Origin: Acidobacteriota bacterium
Lineage (GTDB): Bacteria; Acidobacteriota; Terriglobia; Acidiferrales; UBA7541
DNA length: 36,317 bases
Direction: 5' to 3'
Assembly (NCBI GenBank): GCA_003225315.1
Contig: QHZD01000049.1
Span: forward strand, 1-36,317
In this document: positions 15,071 to 24,163 of the stretch, in pieces
How the letters are laid out: each line of letters starts with the position of its first letter
Position numbering within the stretch: position 1 is the stretch's first letter
Notes under the pieces: model-generated
Database searches by the model: none
What the model was told of the DNA's origin: nothing
The model's input: the letters and a program-made list of their open reading frames with translations, nothing else
Made by a program: the position numbers and the translations under genes

Positions 15071-16294
15071 ATGAGCAAGAACTTTGAGCTTCTCCAACGA
15101 GTAGGTAACGTTCAGACCCTGTTCGAAACAGCGATCCAGGGGGAGGATACTGTTCCGGCGGCGAGGGATGAAGCAAGTCTTGCCCTGGATAAAGAGACCT
15201 TCGAGAGAATCATGCTGAATGCATCTTTGCCCGACGTCTTCGAGACGGTTACTGAACCTCTTCCCGGGACTTTCGAAGAGTGGTCCGACCCTCGGCCCGA
15301 TGCGCTGGGAGAGGGTAAAGCAAACGTCTCGCAAGTTGATGATTATGCGACCGTATTTCGACCTTCGGAAAACGCAACCAGCTGGTTTGATGATTTTGAG
15401 AACTTTGTTGAGAAGAATTCCGCGCAAAACGCAGCGGAGAGCCCTTCCTTACCGAAAGCAGCGCCTGAGGAACAGGAACTTCGCGTGCCGACTAGCCCGA
15501 CGGGCATGGGATCCACTACTCTAGTTAGGGAGGAGGCGCGGCGGAGCTTCCGTCCAAAGTTCTCTCCGTCATTCCAATGGATTGAAGGAATTAAGCGCGC
15601 CGCCAATAAATGGGAACGGAAGCTGCCGGCGCGCGGTAGCCAGAAAGATAACCGTATCGATGCGATCGCGCGCGAAGAAGAATTCAAGTTAGTTCAGCGT
15701 GTTTTCCCCGGAACAAATCAGGGTTCGCCGCGGGTAGCGCTGTTTGCTGGTCTTGAAAGCGAGTCGGGTTGTGGTTCGATCTGCGCCCGCGCGGGGAAGA
15801 TACTTGCGTCTCGTGCCGAAGGGCCAGTGTGTGTTGTGGATGCAAATTTCCAGGCGCCCTCGCTGCACGAATACTTTGGTGTGGAAAATTGCAAAGGATT
15901 GGCCGAAGCCACCGTTGAATCGGGTCCCATACAGAATTTCGCCCAGCAAATCCCGGACCATGACCTGTGGTTGCTGCCAAGCGGGAAGTCAGCTACTGAA
16001 TTACGTTTTCCCACAATGGCAGAAGGATTGCGAGAAAGAATAAAAGAACTGCGCGACACCTTCCGGTATGTCGTCATCCATTCGGGACCGCTCCGACTGC
16101 AAACCAGCGCGATGCAGCTTAGTCGTTGGACCGATGGTGTCGTGCTGGTGGTGGAGGCAAATAACACGCGGAAGGAAGCGGCGCGGCGCGTGAAGGATAA
16201 TCTAGCGGTTGCCAACGTGAGCGTACTTGGAGTTGTGTTGAACAATCGCGCATTTCCAATTCCCGACGCGATCTACCGGAGGCTCAAAGGATAG
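15071..16294 (+). CDS. BY-kinase/CpsD-like P-loop protein with degenerate nucleotide-binding motifs (pseudokinase)
   Basis: Residues 218-407 of this 407-residue protein have the CpsD/MinD-like fold order, but the catalytic motifs are altered. The Walker A position reads ESGCGSIC (231-238), where the lysine and Ser/Thr of GKS/T are replaced by Ser236 and Ile237. Walker A' reads VVDANFQAP with Asp257 kept but the second Asp changed to Asn259. Walker B reads FRYVVIHSGP, with His337 instead of the expected Asp. There is no C-terminal tyrosine cluster. The first 200 residues are acidic and low in similarity to anything I recognise. It follows the chain-length regulator and the AAA ATPase, the position normally held by the tyrosine autokinase. 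It may be a structural or regulatory remnant; loss of kinase activity is an inference. Confidence 0.75.
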   Translation: MSKNFELLQRVGNVQTLFETAIQGEDTVPAARDEASLALDKETFERIMLNASLPDVFETVTEPLPGTFEEWSDPRPDALGEGKANVSQVDDYATVFRPSENATSWFDDFENFVEKNSAQNAAESPSLPKAAPEEQELRVPTSPTGMGSTTLVREEARRSFRPKFSPSFQWIEGIKRAANKWERKLPARGSQKDNRIDAIAREEEFKLVQRVFPGTNQGSPRVALFAGLESESGCGSICARAGKILASRAEGPVCVVDANFQAPSLHEYFGVENCKGLAEATVESGPIQNFAQQIPDHDLWLLPSGKSATELRFPTMAEGLRERIKELRDTFRYVVIHSGPLRLQTSAMQLSRWTDGVVLVVEANNTRKEAARRVKDNLAVANVSVLGVVLNNRAFPIPDAIYRRLKG

Positions 16295-16457
16295 ATTCTA
16301 CTTCTCGTGAGGTTAAACGCGATTACAAACCCGGGCTGTTTCGAATGTGATGAGCTTCGTCCCCTCAAAAGCAGGCGCCCCCTAATAACCCCAGTCCCTA
16401 AGAAAATCCTGCCCACGCGACTCACCGCCCTAATTTCAGAAAGAATGGTTAGACAAA

Positions 16458-17186
16458 ATGGCTGAACAACAAACTTGGCAATGGCCAAGCCGGATAGCCC
16501 TGCTGGCCGACCGATCAGAAAGGAATTTCTATTTCACCTGCAAGCGTTGCCTGGACTTGATCTTTGCAGGTGTCCTGTTTGTCTTTCTCTTCCCGCTATT
16601 CTTGCTGATCTCTGTCCTGATCAGGCTGGATTCACCGGGCCCAGTGCTGTTCACCCAGGAACGCGTTGGAGCAAAACGGCAATCGGCGGGGGGACGTGCA
16701 TTCTGGCTCGTTCAGAATTTCACGATGTACAAGTTCCGGTCCATGGTCGCGAACGCTGATTCTTCAATTCACGAGGCGTACATTCGAGACTTTGTCGAAG
16801 GTCGTGCCCAACCCTCGCCGGAAAATGGCGGGACATTCAAGCTCACCAATGATCCCCGAGTGACGCGACTCGGCCGATTTCTGCGGAAGTTCAGTTTGGA
16901 TGAGCTGCCGCAACTCTTGAACGTATTGAAAGGAGACATGAGCCTTGTGGGGCCTCGTCCGGTGCCTCCTTACGAAGTCGCCTGCTATGGAAACGGGCAT
17001 CACAAGAGACTGGCTGCGCTGCCCGGGATCACTGGCCTTTGGCAAGTGAAGGGGCGCGGCAAGGTTTCCTTCGAGGAGATGATCCGTATGGACCTCGAGT
17101 ACATTCAGAACACGTCCCTTTGGCAGGATCTCAAAATTCTTTGTCTTACCGTCCCAGCGGTAGTATCCAGGAGAGGTGCAGAATGA
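16458..17186 (+). CDS. Initiating sugar-phosphate transferase (bacterial sugar transferase family)
   Basis: At 242 residues this is a short, PglC-like form: one N-terminal membrane segment (31-55) ending in [14 protein letters not shown], then [44 protein letters not shown] (Asp148-Glu149 are the expected catalytic pair) and [12 protein letters not shown]. The family transfers a sugar phosphate from a UDP-sugar to undecaprenyl phosphate on the inner membrane, the first step of repeat-unit assembly. The sugar specificity cannot be read. A gap of 163 bases without a gene separates it from the pseudokinase, so an internal promoter is possible. Its stop overlaps the start of the next gene as ATGA (17183-17186), indicating translational coupling to the dehydrogenase. 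Confidence 0.93.
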   Translation: MAEQQTWQWPSRIALLADRSERNFYFTCKRCLDLIFAGVLFVFLFPLFLLISVLIRLDSPGPVLFTQERVGAKRQSAGGRAFWLVQNFTMYKFRSMVANADSSIHEAYIRDFVEGRAQPSPENGGTFKLTNDPRVTRLGRFLRKFSLDELPQLLNVLKGDMSLVGPRPVPPYEVACYGNGHHKRLAALPGITGLWQVKGRGKVSFEEMIRMDLEYIQNTSLWQDLKILCLTVPAVVSRRGAE

Positions 17187-18310
17187 ACACCACATTGCTT
17201 CCACTCGGAGGCAAGAAACATCTGGAAAGCGCGAAACCGTTGGGAGTCGCCATTATTGGGTGCGGCTACTGGGGTATGAATTATGTCCGGATTTTCAACG
17301 AACTGACGGATGCGCGCGTACTGGCAGTCTGCGACCAGAGTGCAGAACGTCTGAATGAGGTTGCGCGACGGTTTCCGGGAGTGTACCTGACGACGCAGAT
17401 TGAGGACGCGGCGTCGCAGCCAGACGTAGATGCGGTTGTCGTTTGCACTGAAGCTTCGACGCACTTTAACGTGGCGCGCCGCCTGTTAATGGCTGGGAAA
17501 CACGTCCTCGTGGAAAAACCACTGACCATCATTGCTGCCGACTCTGAGAAGCTGATTGACTTGGCTGAATCCAACTCCGCCATCTTGATGGTCGGGCACA
17601 CCTTCATCTTCAACGCTGGTGTCCGGAAGGTGAAGGAGTACGTGCAAGACGACCGTGGCCGAGTTTATTATTTATACGCTCGCAGGACAAACCTGGGCCC
17701 CATCCGACGCGACGTTAATGCCCTTTGGGACCTCGCCCCCCACGACATCGCGATCTTCAACTACCTCCTCGGCAGCACGCCCCAATGGGTGAGTGCGGTC
17801 GGAGGCAAGGTACTAGGCAACTGCCGTGACGATGTTGGGTTCATCTCACTCGGCTATCCTGACAATGTTCTTGCTCACGTTCATGTTAGCTGGGCCGATC
17901 CAGACAAAGCTCGAGAGGTCGTGGTCGTCAAAAGTGATAAGAGGATCGTCTTCAATGACCTGAACGGAGTTGAGCAGGTACGCGTGTTTGAGAAGGGCGT
18001 CAGTCCTGTTGAACACGAACCACTGAACTATGGCGAATTTCGATTCGAGATCCGGGATGGCGACATCATCAGTCCCCGCATCGAGCCGGTTGAGCCGCTG
18101 AAGCATCAGTGCCGGCATTTTCTGGATTGTGTGCGAACCGGGAAGCGGCCCATCAGCAGTGGGGTTGAAGGCCGAGACGTTGTGCGAGTGCTTGAAGCCG
18201 TAAATCGTTCGATTGAATGCAAGGGACTCCAAGTGGAGGTAGAAAACAAAGGTGATTATGTCCACCCAAATGTTAATGCACTCGAAACAGCCACAAGTGC
18301 CGTTCGTTGA
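17183..18310 (+). CDS. Gfo/Idh/MocA-family oxidoreductase, probable sugar-nucleotide dehydrogenase
   Basis: The 375-residue product has a Rossmann fold with [15 protein letters not shown] (nucleotide loop, 22-36), ACXX-type spacing of the following strands, [16 protein letters not shown], and the family's EKP motif at 111-113 (HVLVEKPL). The C-terminal alpha/beta domain carries [16 protein letters not shown], where the DxxxHDI pattern supplies catalytic Asp/His. Related enzymes such as WlbA oxidise C3 of UDP-N-acetylglucosaminuronic acid. The following aminotransferase overlaps this gene, so the two would oxidise and then aminate the same sugar nucleotide. The start at 17183 is fixed by the ATGA overlap with the sugar transferase. 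The exact substrate remains uncertain. Confidence 0.88.
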   Translation: MNTTLLPLGGKKHLESAKPLGVAIIGCGYWGMNYVRIFNELTDARVLAVCDQSAERLNEVARRFPGVYLTTQIEDAASQPDVDAVVVCTEASTHFNVARRLLMAGKHVLVEKPLTIIAADSEKLIDLAESNSAILMVGHTFIFNAGVRKVKEYVQDDRGRVYYLYARRTNLGPIRRDVNALWDLAPHDIAIFNYLLGSTPQWVSAVGGKVLGNCRDDVGFISLGYPDNVLAHVHVSWADPDKAREVVVVKSDKRIVFNDLNGVEQVRVFEKGVSPVEHEPLNYGEFRFEIRDGDIISPRIEPVEPLKHQCRHFLDCVRTGKRPISSGVEGRDVVRVLEAVNRSIECKGLQVEVENKGDYVHPNVNALETATSAVR

Positions 18311-19451
18311 TCTTGCTGCTCAGTACCGCACCATCGAACGAGAAATCAATGAGGCGACGTCCAGAGTAATACAGCAAACTGATTTTATCCTGGGCCGTGA
18401 AGTAAGCCTCTTCGAGGAAGAGTTTGCCGCGTTTTGCGAGGCGAAGTACACAGTTGGCGTAGACTCGGGGACGTCGGCGCTAGAGCTGGCCCTGCGGGCG
18501 TTCGACATCGGACCAGGCGACGAAGTAATCACCGCAGCGAACAGCTTCATCGCTTCCGCACTGGCAATTTCCCACGTTGGAGCGACACCGATCCTCGTAG
18601 ATGTAGACCCAAACACCTACACAGTGGACGTGTCTGCTATCGAGAGAGCCATTACTCTTCGAACCAGAGCGGTTCTTCCGGTGCACCTCTACGGCCGTCC
18701 CGCTGACATGGACCCAATTCGTCAACTCGCGAACAAGCATGGGCTGGTGATTATTGAAGATGCTTGCCAGGCGCACGGCGCGCGGTACAAGGGGAAGCGG
18801 GCGGGCTCATTGGGGCATGCAGCGGCTTTCAGCTTCTATCCAGGCAAAAACTTGGGAGCTTACGGCGACGCCGGCGCGGTGGTCACAAATGACCTTGGGG
18901 TCGCAAGACGTTTGGAAATGCTGCGCAATTACGGGCAGAAAGAAAAATATCATCACCAGTTCCGCGGCTACAATCGACGGCTCGACACTTTGCAGGCCGC
19001 CGTTCTGCGCGTGAAGCTGAAATACCTGGAAAAGTGGAATGCCGCACGCTGCCGGAACGCGACTCTCTATCACCAATTCTTGGATGGTTGCAACGTCGTA
19101 CTTCCGCGCGAGGTGGCAGGCGCCGAATCGGTCTGGCATCTCTATGTGATTCGCACCGAGCAACGGGACGCACTGAAAGAACACCTCCTTACGCGGGGCA
19201 TTAGCGCAGGCATTCACTATCCCATTCCAATCCATCTACAGCCGGCGTATCGAGATTTGGGGCACAAGCGAGGAGATTTCCCGGTCACGGAATTGTACGC
19301 ACGGCAAGTCCTGTCATTGCCGATGTACGCAGAACTTACGCAGGATCAAATCGAATGCGTCGCTAAGGCGATACGCGATTTCATGTCCACCGGGCAGGAT
19401 GCCCAATCGGTGTCAGAGTCTCTTGACCAGGGCCCGGCCGCGAGTGCATGA
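18258..19451 (+). CDS. DegT/DnrJ/EryC1-family sugar aminotransferase
   Basis: The 397-residue product is a PLP enzyme of the sugar-aminotransferase class: [17 protein letters not shown] opening, [28 protein letters not shown] (Asp168 binds PLP nitrogen) and [16 protein letters not shown] with Lys197 as the Schiff-base lysine. The end has the [13 protein letters not shown] signature. It should transaminate a keto-sugar nucleotide made by the upstream dehydrogenase. ATG 18258 follows AAAGG with five-base spacing and overlaps the dehydrogenase gene by 53 bases; ATG codons at 18270 and 18276 and a GTG at 18252 are alternatives. No dedicated N-acyltransferase of the WlbB/QdtC hexapeptide type is present, leaving the final amino sugar undefined. 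Confidence 0.9.
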   Translation: MSTQMLMHSKQPQVPFVDLAAQYRTIEREINEATSRVIQQTDFILGREVSLFEEEFAAFCEAKYTVGVDSGTSALELALRAFDIGPGDEVITAANSFIASALAISHVGATPILVDVDPNTYTVDVSAIERAITLRTRAVLPVHLYGRPADMDPIRQLANKHGLVIIEDACQAHGARYKGKRAGSLGHAAAFSFYPGKNLGAYGDAGAVVTNDLGVARRLEMLRNYGQKEKYHHQFRGYNRRLDTLQAAVLRVKLKYLEKWNAARCRNATLYHQFLDGCNVVLPREVAGAESVWHLYVIRTEQRDALKEHLLTRGISAGIHYPIPIHLQPAYRDLGHKRGDFPVTELYARQVLSLPMYAELTQDQIECVAKAIRDFMSTGQDAQSVSESLDQGPAASA

Positions 19452-19500
19452 GTCCGGCGAGATTGCGAGCACCCGGAGCCATTAGCGAAAGGAGGCAGAC

Positions 19501-20946
19501 CTGGGAAAGGAGTTGCAGGCACGAGCGGTAAACACAATTTCGAACCCGAGCCAGACGGCGGGAACGGCGACCTACCCACGTCTCCGCTCAGTCAGCGCGG
19601 ACTCCCTAGTAGTCGCCATTTTGAGTCCTTTTCTTGCCCTGACCTCCAGGAGTCTTCAAAGGTTCCTCTTGGCGATTGTCATCCTGGATATCCCCATTCA
19701 ATTCGGCACGTATCTCTTCTACCGGCCTCTCGATGCAGCGCGAGGGGCATTAAAAGGCCTGAGCATCTCGGCGACAACGCTCGCCCTAGCGGCCCTATAC
19801 ACGTCTTGGGTCGTCCAGGCACTTGCAAGAAGAACGCCCAGCGAGCGTTCCTCGCCTCACTTCAATTTGCCCCTCTTGGTGTATCTCGCCTTCACAGCAC
19901 TCTCAGTGCTCGTCGCCGGAGATCAGACCCTCTCGCTCTTCGAAGTGTACCTCTTGCTGGAAGCCTGCCTGATCTATTTCTATGTCGCCAACAATGTGCG
20001 AACCCGGCAGGATGTCCTGTTCGTTGTGTCGTTGCTACTGGGCGGATGCTTGTTTGAGAGCCTGGTCATCACCGTAATGAAATTCACGGTGACAGCCTCG
20101 ACGACATGGGATTTTCCAATTCACATCATTGCCGAGGGTCTTGGCGACACCGGACGTATGCGGATCGGTGGCACGATCGGAGTGCCCAACGTAGCGGGCG
20201 CTTACCTCAGTGTCATGCTTGCGTTTGCAGCCGGCATACTATTTGGGGATCTGGGCAAGGCGTACAAATGGCTGGCGTCGGCGGTGCTTGGGCTAGGCGG
20301 CGTCGCGCTAATTTTCACGTTCTCGCGTGGAGCGTGGATTGCCCTGGTCTTGGCGATGGTGGTGCTGTGCTTCGTACAGTGGCGCCAGCGTGGTATTTCT
20401 TTGAAACGGCCCATCGCGATCTTCGTAGTCATTGCATTACTGTACCTGCCCCTCCACGGCGTCATTTCGGAGCGTCTTTTCGGCAACGACCAAGGATCGG
20501 CGCAGTCTCGCATTCCTTTGAACAAACTGGCGTTTCGAATGATTGCGGACAATCCGGTGTTGGGAGTGGGTGCAAACAATTTCACTTCAGCAATGGACCA
20601 ATACGCGACTTCCGAGTTTCGTCATGAATGGCTATGGGCGGTTCATAACAAGTACCTATTGATTTTGGCGGAAACCGGCATTGGTGGCCTGCTGGCCTAC
20701 GTTGCATTTCTGCTGAGCATTTTGCGGAAAGGTTGGCAGTGCTGGAAGCTCGGCGATTCTGTTCTCTCACCTCTTGCACTCGGCCTCGTTGCCGCTATCG
20801 CCGGTCATATGGTCCACCAGGGTGTTGACTTATTCCGAGATCGTCCCCTTCAACAATTGCTTTTGTTGGTTGCGGGCCTGCTAGCCGCGATGTACAAGAT
20901 TTGCGCCGCTGATCAGCGGCGGATTCCGCTCTCCAGCAAGGTCTGA
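19501..20946 (+). CDS. O-antigen ligase/polymerase-family membrane protein (Wzy_C)
   Basis: The protein has about 480 residues and at least ten hydrophobic segments. It contains the Wzy_C/O-antigen-ligase pattern: a periplasmic loop region after VLGLGGVALIFTFSRGAWIALVLA, and later NPVLGVGANNF with the HNKYLLILAETGIGGLLAY motif typical of the family. In this operon it most likely polymerises repeat units. The start is unusual: there is no ATG in the N-terminal region. AAAGGAGG at 19488-19495 is a near-perfect Shine-Dalgarno sequence spaced five bases from CTG 19501, whereas TTG 19513 has GAAAGGAG directly abutting it. I use 19501; starting at 19513 shortens it by four residues. An in-frame TAG at 19483 rules out an earlier start. 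Confidence 0.85.
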   Translation: MGKELQARAVNTISNPSQTAGTATYPRLRSVSADSLVVAILSPFLALTSRSLQRFLLAIVILDIPIQFGTYLFYRPLDAARGALKGLSISATTLALAALYTSWVVQALARRTPSERSSPHFNLPLLVYLAFTALSVLVAGDQTLSLFEVYLLLEACLIYFYVANNVRTRQDVLFVVSLLLGGCLFESLVITVMKFTVTASTTWDFPIHIIAEGLGDTGRMRIGGTIGVPNVAGAYLSVMLAFAAGILFGDLGKAYKWLASAVLGLGGVALIFTFSRGAWIALVLAMVVLCFVQWRQRGISLKRPIAIFVVIALLYLPLHGVISERLFGNDQGSAQSRIPLNKLAFRMIADNPVLGVGANNFTSAMDQYATSEFRHEWLWAVHNKYLLILAETGIGGLLAYVAFLLSILRKGWQCWKLGDSVLSPLALGLVAAIAGHMVHQGVDLFRDRPLQQLLLLVAGLLAAMYKICAADQRRIPLSSKV

Positions 20947-21067
20947 AGTCTGTCCCTTACCCAGTGCGCGGTGGTCGTTGCACCAACTCATGTGCCGTCC
21001 CGCTTCCTGAAATTGTAAGCCAAGTTGACGGGGAGCAGCTTAGAGAGTCGGTTGCTCAGAAATTCCT

Positions 21068-23047
21068 ATGTGCGGAATAGCAGGCATCATTGACCCAGCA
21101 ATGTCGAGCGCGGAAATACGGCGCACGCTCCAGCGTATGGCAGACGCGATTTGGCATCGCGGTCCCGATGAGGACGGATACTTCGTACGCGACGGTGTCG
21201 GGCTGGCCATCAGACGTCTCAGCATTATTGATGTGACTGGCGGCCATCAACCTGTGGGAAGCGAAGATGGCCAGGTCCAGGTTGTTCTGAACGGAGAGAT
21301 CTACAACTATCTCGACCTGCGGTCGGAGCTGAGCCGACGCGGGCACATCTTCCGCACCTCCTCGGATACGGAAGTAATCGCGCACTTGTATGAGGAAAGG
21401 GGCGCTGACTGCCTGACCGCGCTGCGGGGCATGTTTGGTGTAGCGGTGTGGGCGCAACGAACCCAGCGTTTGCTCCTAGGGCGCGATCGCCTTGGCAAAA
21501 AACCGCTCTTCTATGCTCAACAGGGCAGTCGGCTGGTATTTGGCTCGGAGATCAAGGCCATTCTCGCAGCGGTTCCGGAGTTGGCTGAGCCTGATCCGGA
21601 AGCTGTCATCCCTTACTTTCGGCATGGTTTCGTTTCTGAACCAAGAACCATGTTCCGGGGCATTCGAAAACTACCAGCGGCGCACTGGCTAACTTACCAA
21701 AATGGCGCAGTCACTACTGGCAAGTACTGGCATCTGAAGTTTCAGGAAAATGACCAAGCATCTCGGCCAGTAGGCGAAGTTGTGGAAGAGTTGGACGCGC
21801 TCCTGGCGGAGAGTGTGCGCATTCGCCTGATGAGCGAAGTGCCACTCGGCGTGTTTCTAAGTGGAGGTCTGGATTCCAGCGCTGTCGTTGCGTACGCCCA
21901 CAAAGCGGGATTGCGGCCGCTCAAGACGTTCACGATCGGTTTTGATCGGCCCGAATGGGACGAAACCCGCGACGCGCAAATCGTTGCCGACCATTTTAAG
22001 ACGGATCATCATGTCCTACGGTTGAACGAAGCGGACTTGAAGGCGCATCTGCCAGAAACCGTAGTCAGTCTGGTACGCCATTTTGATGAACCTTTCGGCG
22101 ACTCTTCATCGCTACCTACGTATTACGTGTCCATGCTGGCGCGACAGCATGTGACTGTGATTCTTAGCGGGGACGGCGGTGATGAACTCTTTCTGGGCTA
22201 TACCAGCCACCAGGGCGTCCGATTTGCCGGCTATTATCAGCGCCTGCCGTCATGGCTAAACCGAAGAATTCTGCCTGGCCTTGCGCGAGCGGGGACAGCC
22301 TGCTTGCCTGCTGGCAGAAAGTACGGCGCCTTGCGTGCGGCAAAAGTACTTGAGGATAGTCTGCTTCCGTTCGAACAGATGTATGTCAGCAAGGGCGCTC
22401 TCTGTAGCGAGGACATGCTGAAACAACTCTTCACTAAGGAGTTCTTGGCGCAAACCTCGCTGTTCTCAGCTCCAGAATACTCGGAGGATGTCATTGCGGC
22501 CATGCACTCGGATCTTCCCGCGCTTAACAAGGCGAGTTACATCGATCTGCGCCACCGGCTGCTGGAAGACATGCTCGTAAAGGTGGACAGAATGAGCATG
22601 GCCCATTCCCTGGAGGTTCGCTCACCACTGCTCGATCACCGATTGGTGGAGTTTGCCGCGAGCCTGCCCGCCTCGCTGAAGCTGCGCGGCTGGCAAACGA
22701 AAGCCATATTTCGCGATACCGTCCGCCCCTATCTTCCTGCAGCCACACTGCAAAAACGCAAACACGGATTCAGCGTGCCCTTACGTGAATGGCTGCGCGG
22801 GGGCTTGCATGAAATGATTTGCGATTCCCTGAGTGCGGCAAACGGTTACCTGGCGCCTGGTGTCTTCGACCATGTGACCATCGGCCGGTTAATCGCCGAG
22901 CATCGCAAAGGTGAGCGGGATCACTCCTCGGTTCTCTGGCTGCTGCTGAATTACGCCACGTGGAGCAAACTCTACAAGCATTCGAGAACACCGCAAGTGT
23001 GGCGACAGCCTGCTGGCGAGACGCGAGTCGCCGCGTCATTTAACTGA
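21068..23047 (+). CDS. Asparagine-synthase-type glutamine amidotransferase (first copy)
   Basis: The 659-residue protein begins MCGIAGI, so Cys2 is the glutaminase nucleophile after Met removal, which fixes the start. The class II glutaminase domain occupies about 1-200 (HRGPDEDG, GEIYNY, SSDTEVIAHLYEE). The synthetase domain has the PP-loop SGGLDSS at 265-271 and SGDGGDELFLGY. Members in EPS loci, including those of exosortase-associated clusters, are thought to amidate a carboxyl group on the glycan or a precursor, not to make free asparagine. It follows the polymerase after a 121-base gap and precedes a GT4 gene; a second copy follows that. The linker between domains and the catalytic residues look intact. 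Confidence 0.92.
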   Translation: MCGIAGIIDPAMSSAEIRRTLQRMADAIWHRGPDEDGYFVRDGVGLAIRRLSIIDVTGGHQPVGSEDGQVQVVLNGEIYNYLDLRSELSRRGHIFRTSSDTEVIAHLYEERGADCLTALRGMFGVAVWAQRTQRLLLGRDRLGKKPLFYAQQGSRLVFGSEIKAILAAVPELAEPDPEAVIPYFRHGFVSEPRTMFRGIRKLPAAHWLTYQNGAVTTGKYWHLKFQENDQASRPVGEVVEELDALLAESVRIRLMSEVPLGVFLSGGLDSSAVVAYAHKAGLRPLKTFTIGFDRPEWDETRDAQIVADHFKTDHHVLRLNEADLKAHLPETVVSLVRHFDEPFGDSSSLPTYYVSMLARQHVTVILSGDGGDELFLGYTSHQGVRFAGYYQRLPSWLNRRILPGLARAGTACLPAGRKYGALRAAKVLEDSLLPFEQMYVSKGALCSEDMLKQLFTKEFLAQTSLFSAPEYSEDVIAAMHSDLPALNKASYIDLRHRLLEDMLVKVDRMSMAHSLEVRSPLLDHRLVEFAASLPASLKLRGWQTKAIFRDTVRPYLPAATLQKRKHGFSVPLREWLRGGLHEMICDSLSAANGYLAPGVFDHVTIGRLIAEHRKGERDHSSVLWLLLNYATWSKLYKHSRTPQVWRQPAGETRVAASFN

Positions 23048-23107
23048 AATTCCACTGTCCAAAACATTTGTGTTGAAGGCTGAGGCCCGCTAGCCACAAG
23101 ACGCTAT

Positions 23108-24145
23108 ATGAGAGTTCTGGTCGCCACATCGATTTATCCCACGAGCGAGGATCCCTCCAGAGGGACGTTCGTTCGCACGCAAGTTGAATATTTGAAGCGC
23201 GCTGGAGTGGAAGTTGAACTTTTCCACCTGAAGGGGCCCTCGCGAAAGTTAATGTATCCCAAAGCGGTGCTGGAATTGCGCCAGCGGCTGAGGGCCAGCC
23301 CGATTGACCTGATACACGCGCATTACAGCTATGTGGGTATTGTCGCCCGGACGCAGTGGAGAGTGCCCGTGGTCGTGAGTTATTGCGGCGACGACCTTCT
23401 GGGGACAATGAACGTGCGAGGGAAGCCGACCCTGTTCAGCAGGCTGGCAGTCTTTGCGGGACGCCTCCTGAGCCATCAGGTGGATGGCGTCATTGTCAAG
23501 AGCCGAGAGATGGCCGACAGGCTCAAAAGAAAAAAAGACGTTTACGTCATCCCGCATGAAGTAGATTTCGAACTCTTTCGGCCCATGGACCGCGAACAAG
23601 CTCGAATCGCGCTGGGCTTGGATCTCCAAAAAAAATACCTGCTGTTTGCGGCCAGCCCAGACATACCGGTCAAGCGCTTTCCTTTGGCAAAGGAGGTCGC
23701 GGACCGCCTGCGAAGACAAAATCCTGAGATCGAATTGTTGGTCGTCCATAAGGAGCCGCAGGACCGCTTGCCTTTCTTCATGAATGCGTGCGACGCCCTC
23801 GTATTTACTTCCTATCAGGAAGGCTCGCCCAATGTTGTGAAGCAGGCCATGGCCTGCAATTTACCGATCGTCTCCACCGATGTCGGGGATGTCCGCGAAA
23901 TCATCGGCCGCGCGGACGCGTGTTACGTCTGTGAACCCGACGCGCGAGAGTTCACAGAGCGTCTCGCTGATATCTTGCGCCACCGGCAGAGGACGCGAGG
24001 GCGCGAGCGGGTACAGCATCTGTCCGGACCAGCTGTGGCACAGCGAATCATTCAGGTTTACGAGCAAGTCTTGCGAAATCACGGCGGTCGGACCGCGCAT
24101 CAAGCACGGACCGGTTTCCTTATGCCCGCAGGCAAACCCAACTGA
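23108..24145 (+). CDS. GT4-family glycosyltransferase
   Basis: The 345-residue product has a GT-B fold. The N-terminal half has the acceptor-side pattern MRVLVATSIYPTSEDPSRGTFVRTQ and IHAHYSYVG; the C-terminal half binds the nucleotide sugar and carries the EX7E-type region SYQEGSPNVVKQAM starting at residue 235, with Glu238. There is no signal or membrane segment, so it works on the cytoplasmic face, adding a sugar to the lipid-linked repeat unit. Donor and linkage are not predictable. It is sandwiched between the two amidotransferase genes, 60 bases after the first and 18 before the second. The last 25 residues after QVLRNHGG look like an unconserved tail. Confidence 0.9.
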   Translation: MRVLVATSIYPTSEDPSRGTFVRTQVEYLKRAGVEVELFHLKGPSRKLMYPKAVLELRQRLRASPIDLIHAHYSYVGIVARTQWRVPVVVSYCGDDLLGTMNVRGKPTLFSRLAVFAGRLLSHQVDGVIVKSREMADRLKRKKDVYVIPHEVDFELFRPMDREQARIALGLDLQKKYLLFAASPDIPVKRFPLAKEVADRLRRQNPEIELLVVHKEPQDRLPFFMNACDALVFTSYQEGSPNVVKQAMACNLPIVSTDVGDVREIIGRADACYVCEPDAREFTERLADILRHRQRTRGRERVQHLSGPAVAQRIIQVYEQVLRNHGGRTAHQARTGFLMPAGKPN

Positions 24146-24163
24146 TAAGCCCGGAACCAAGCC

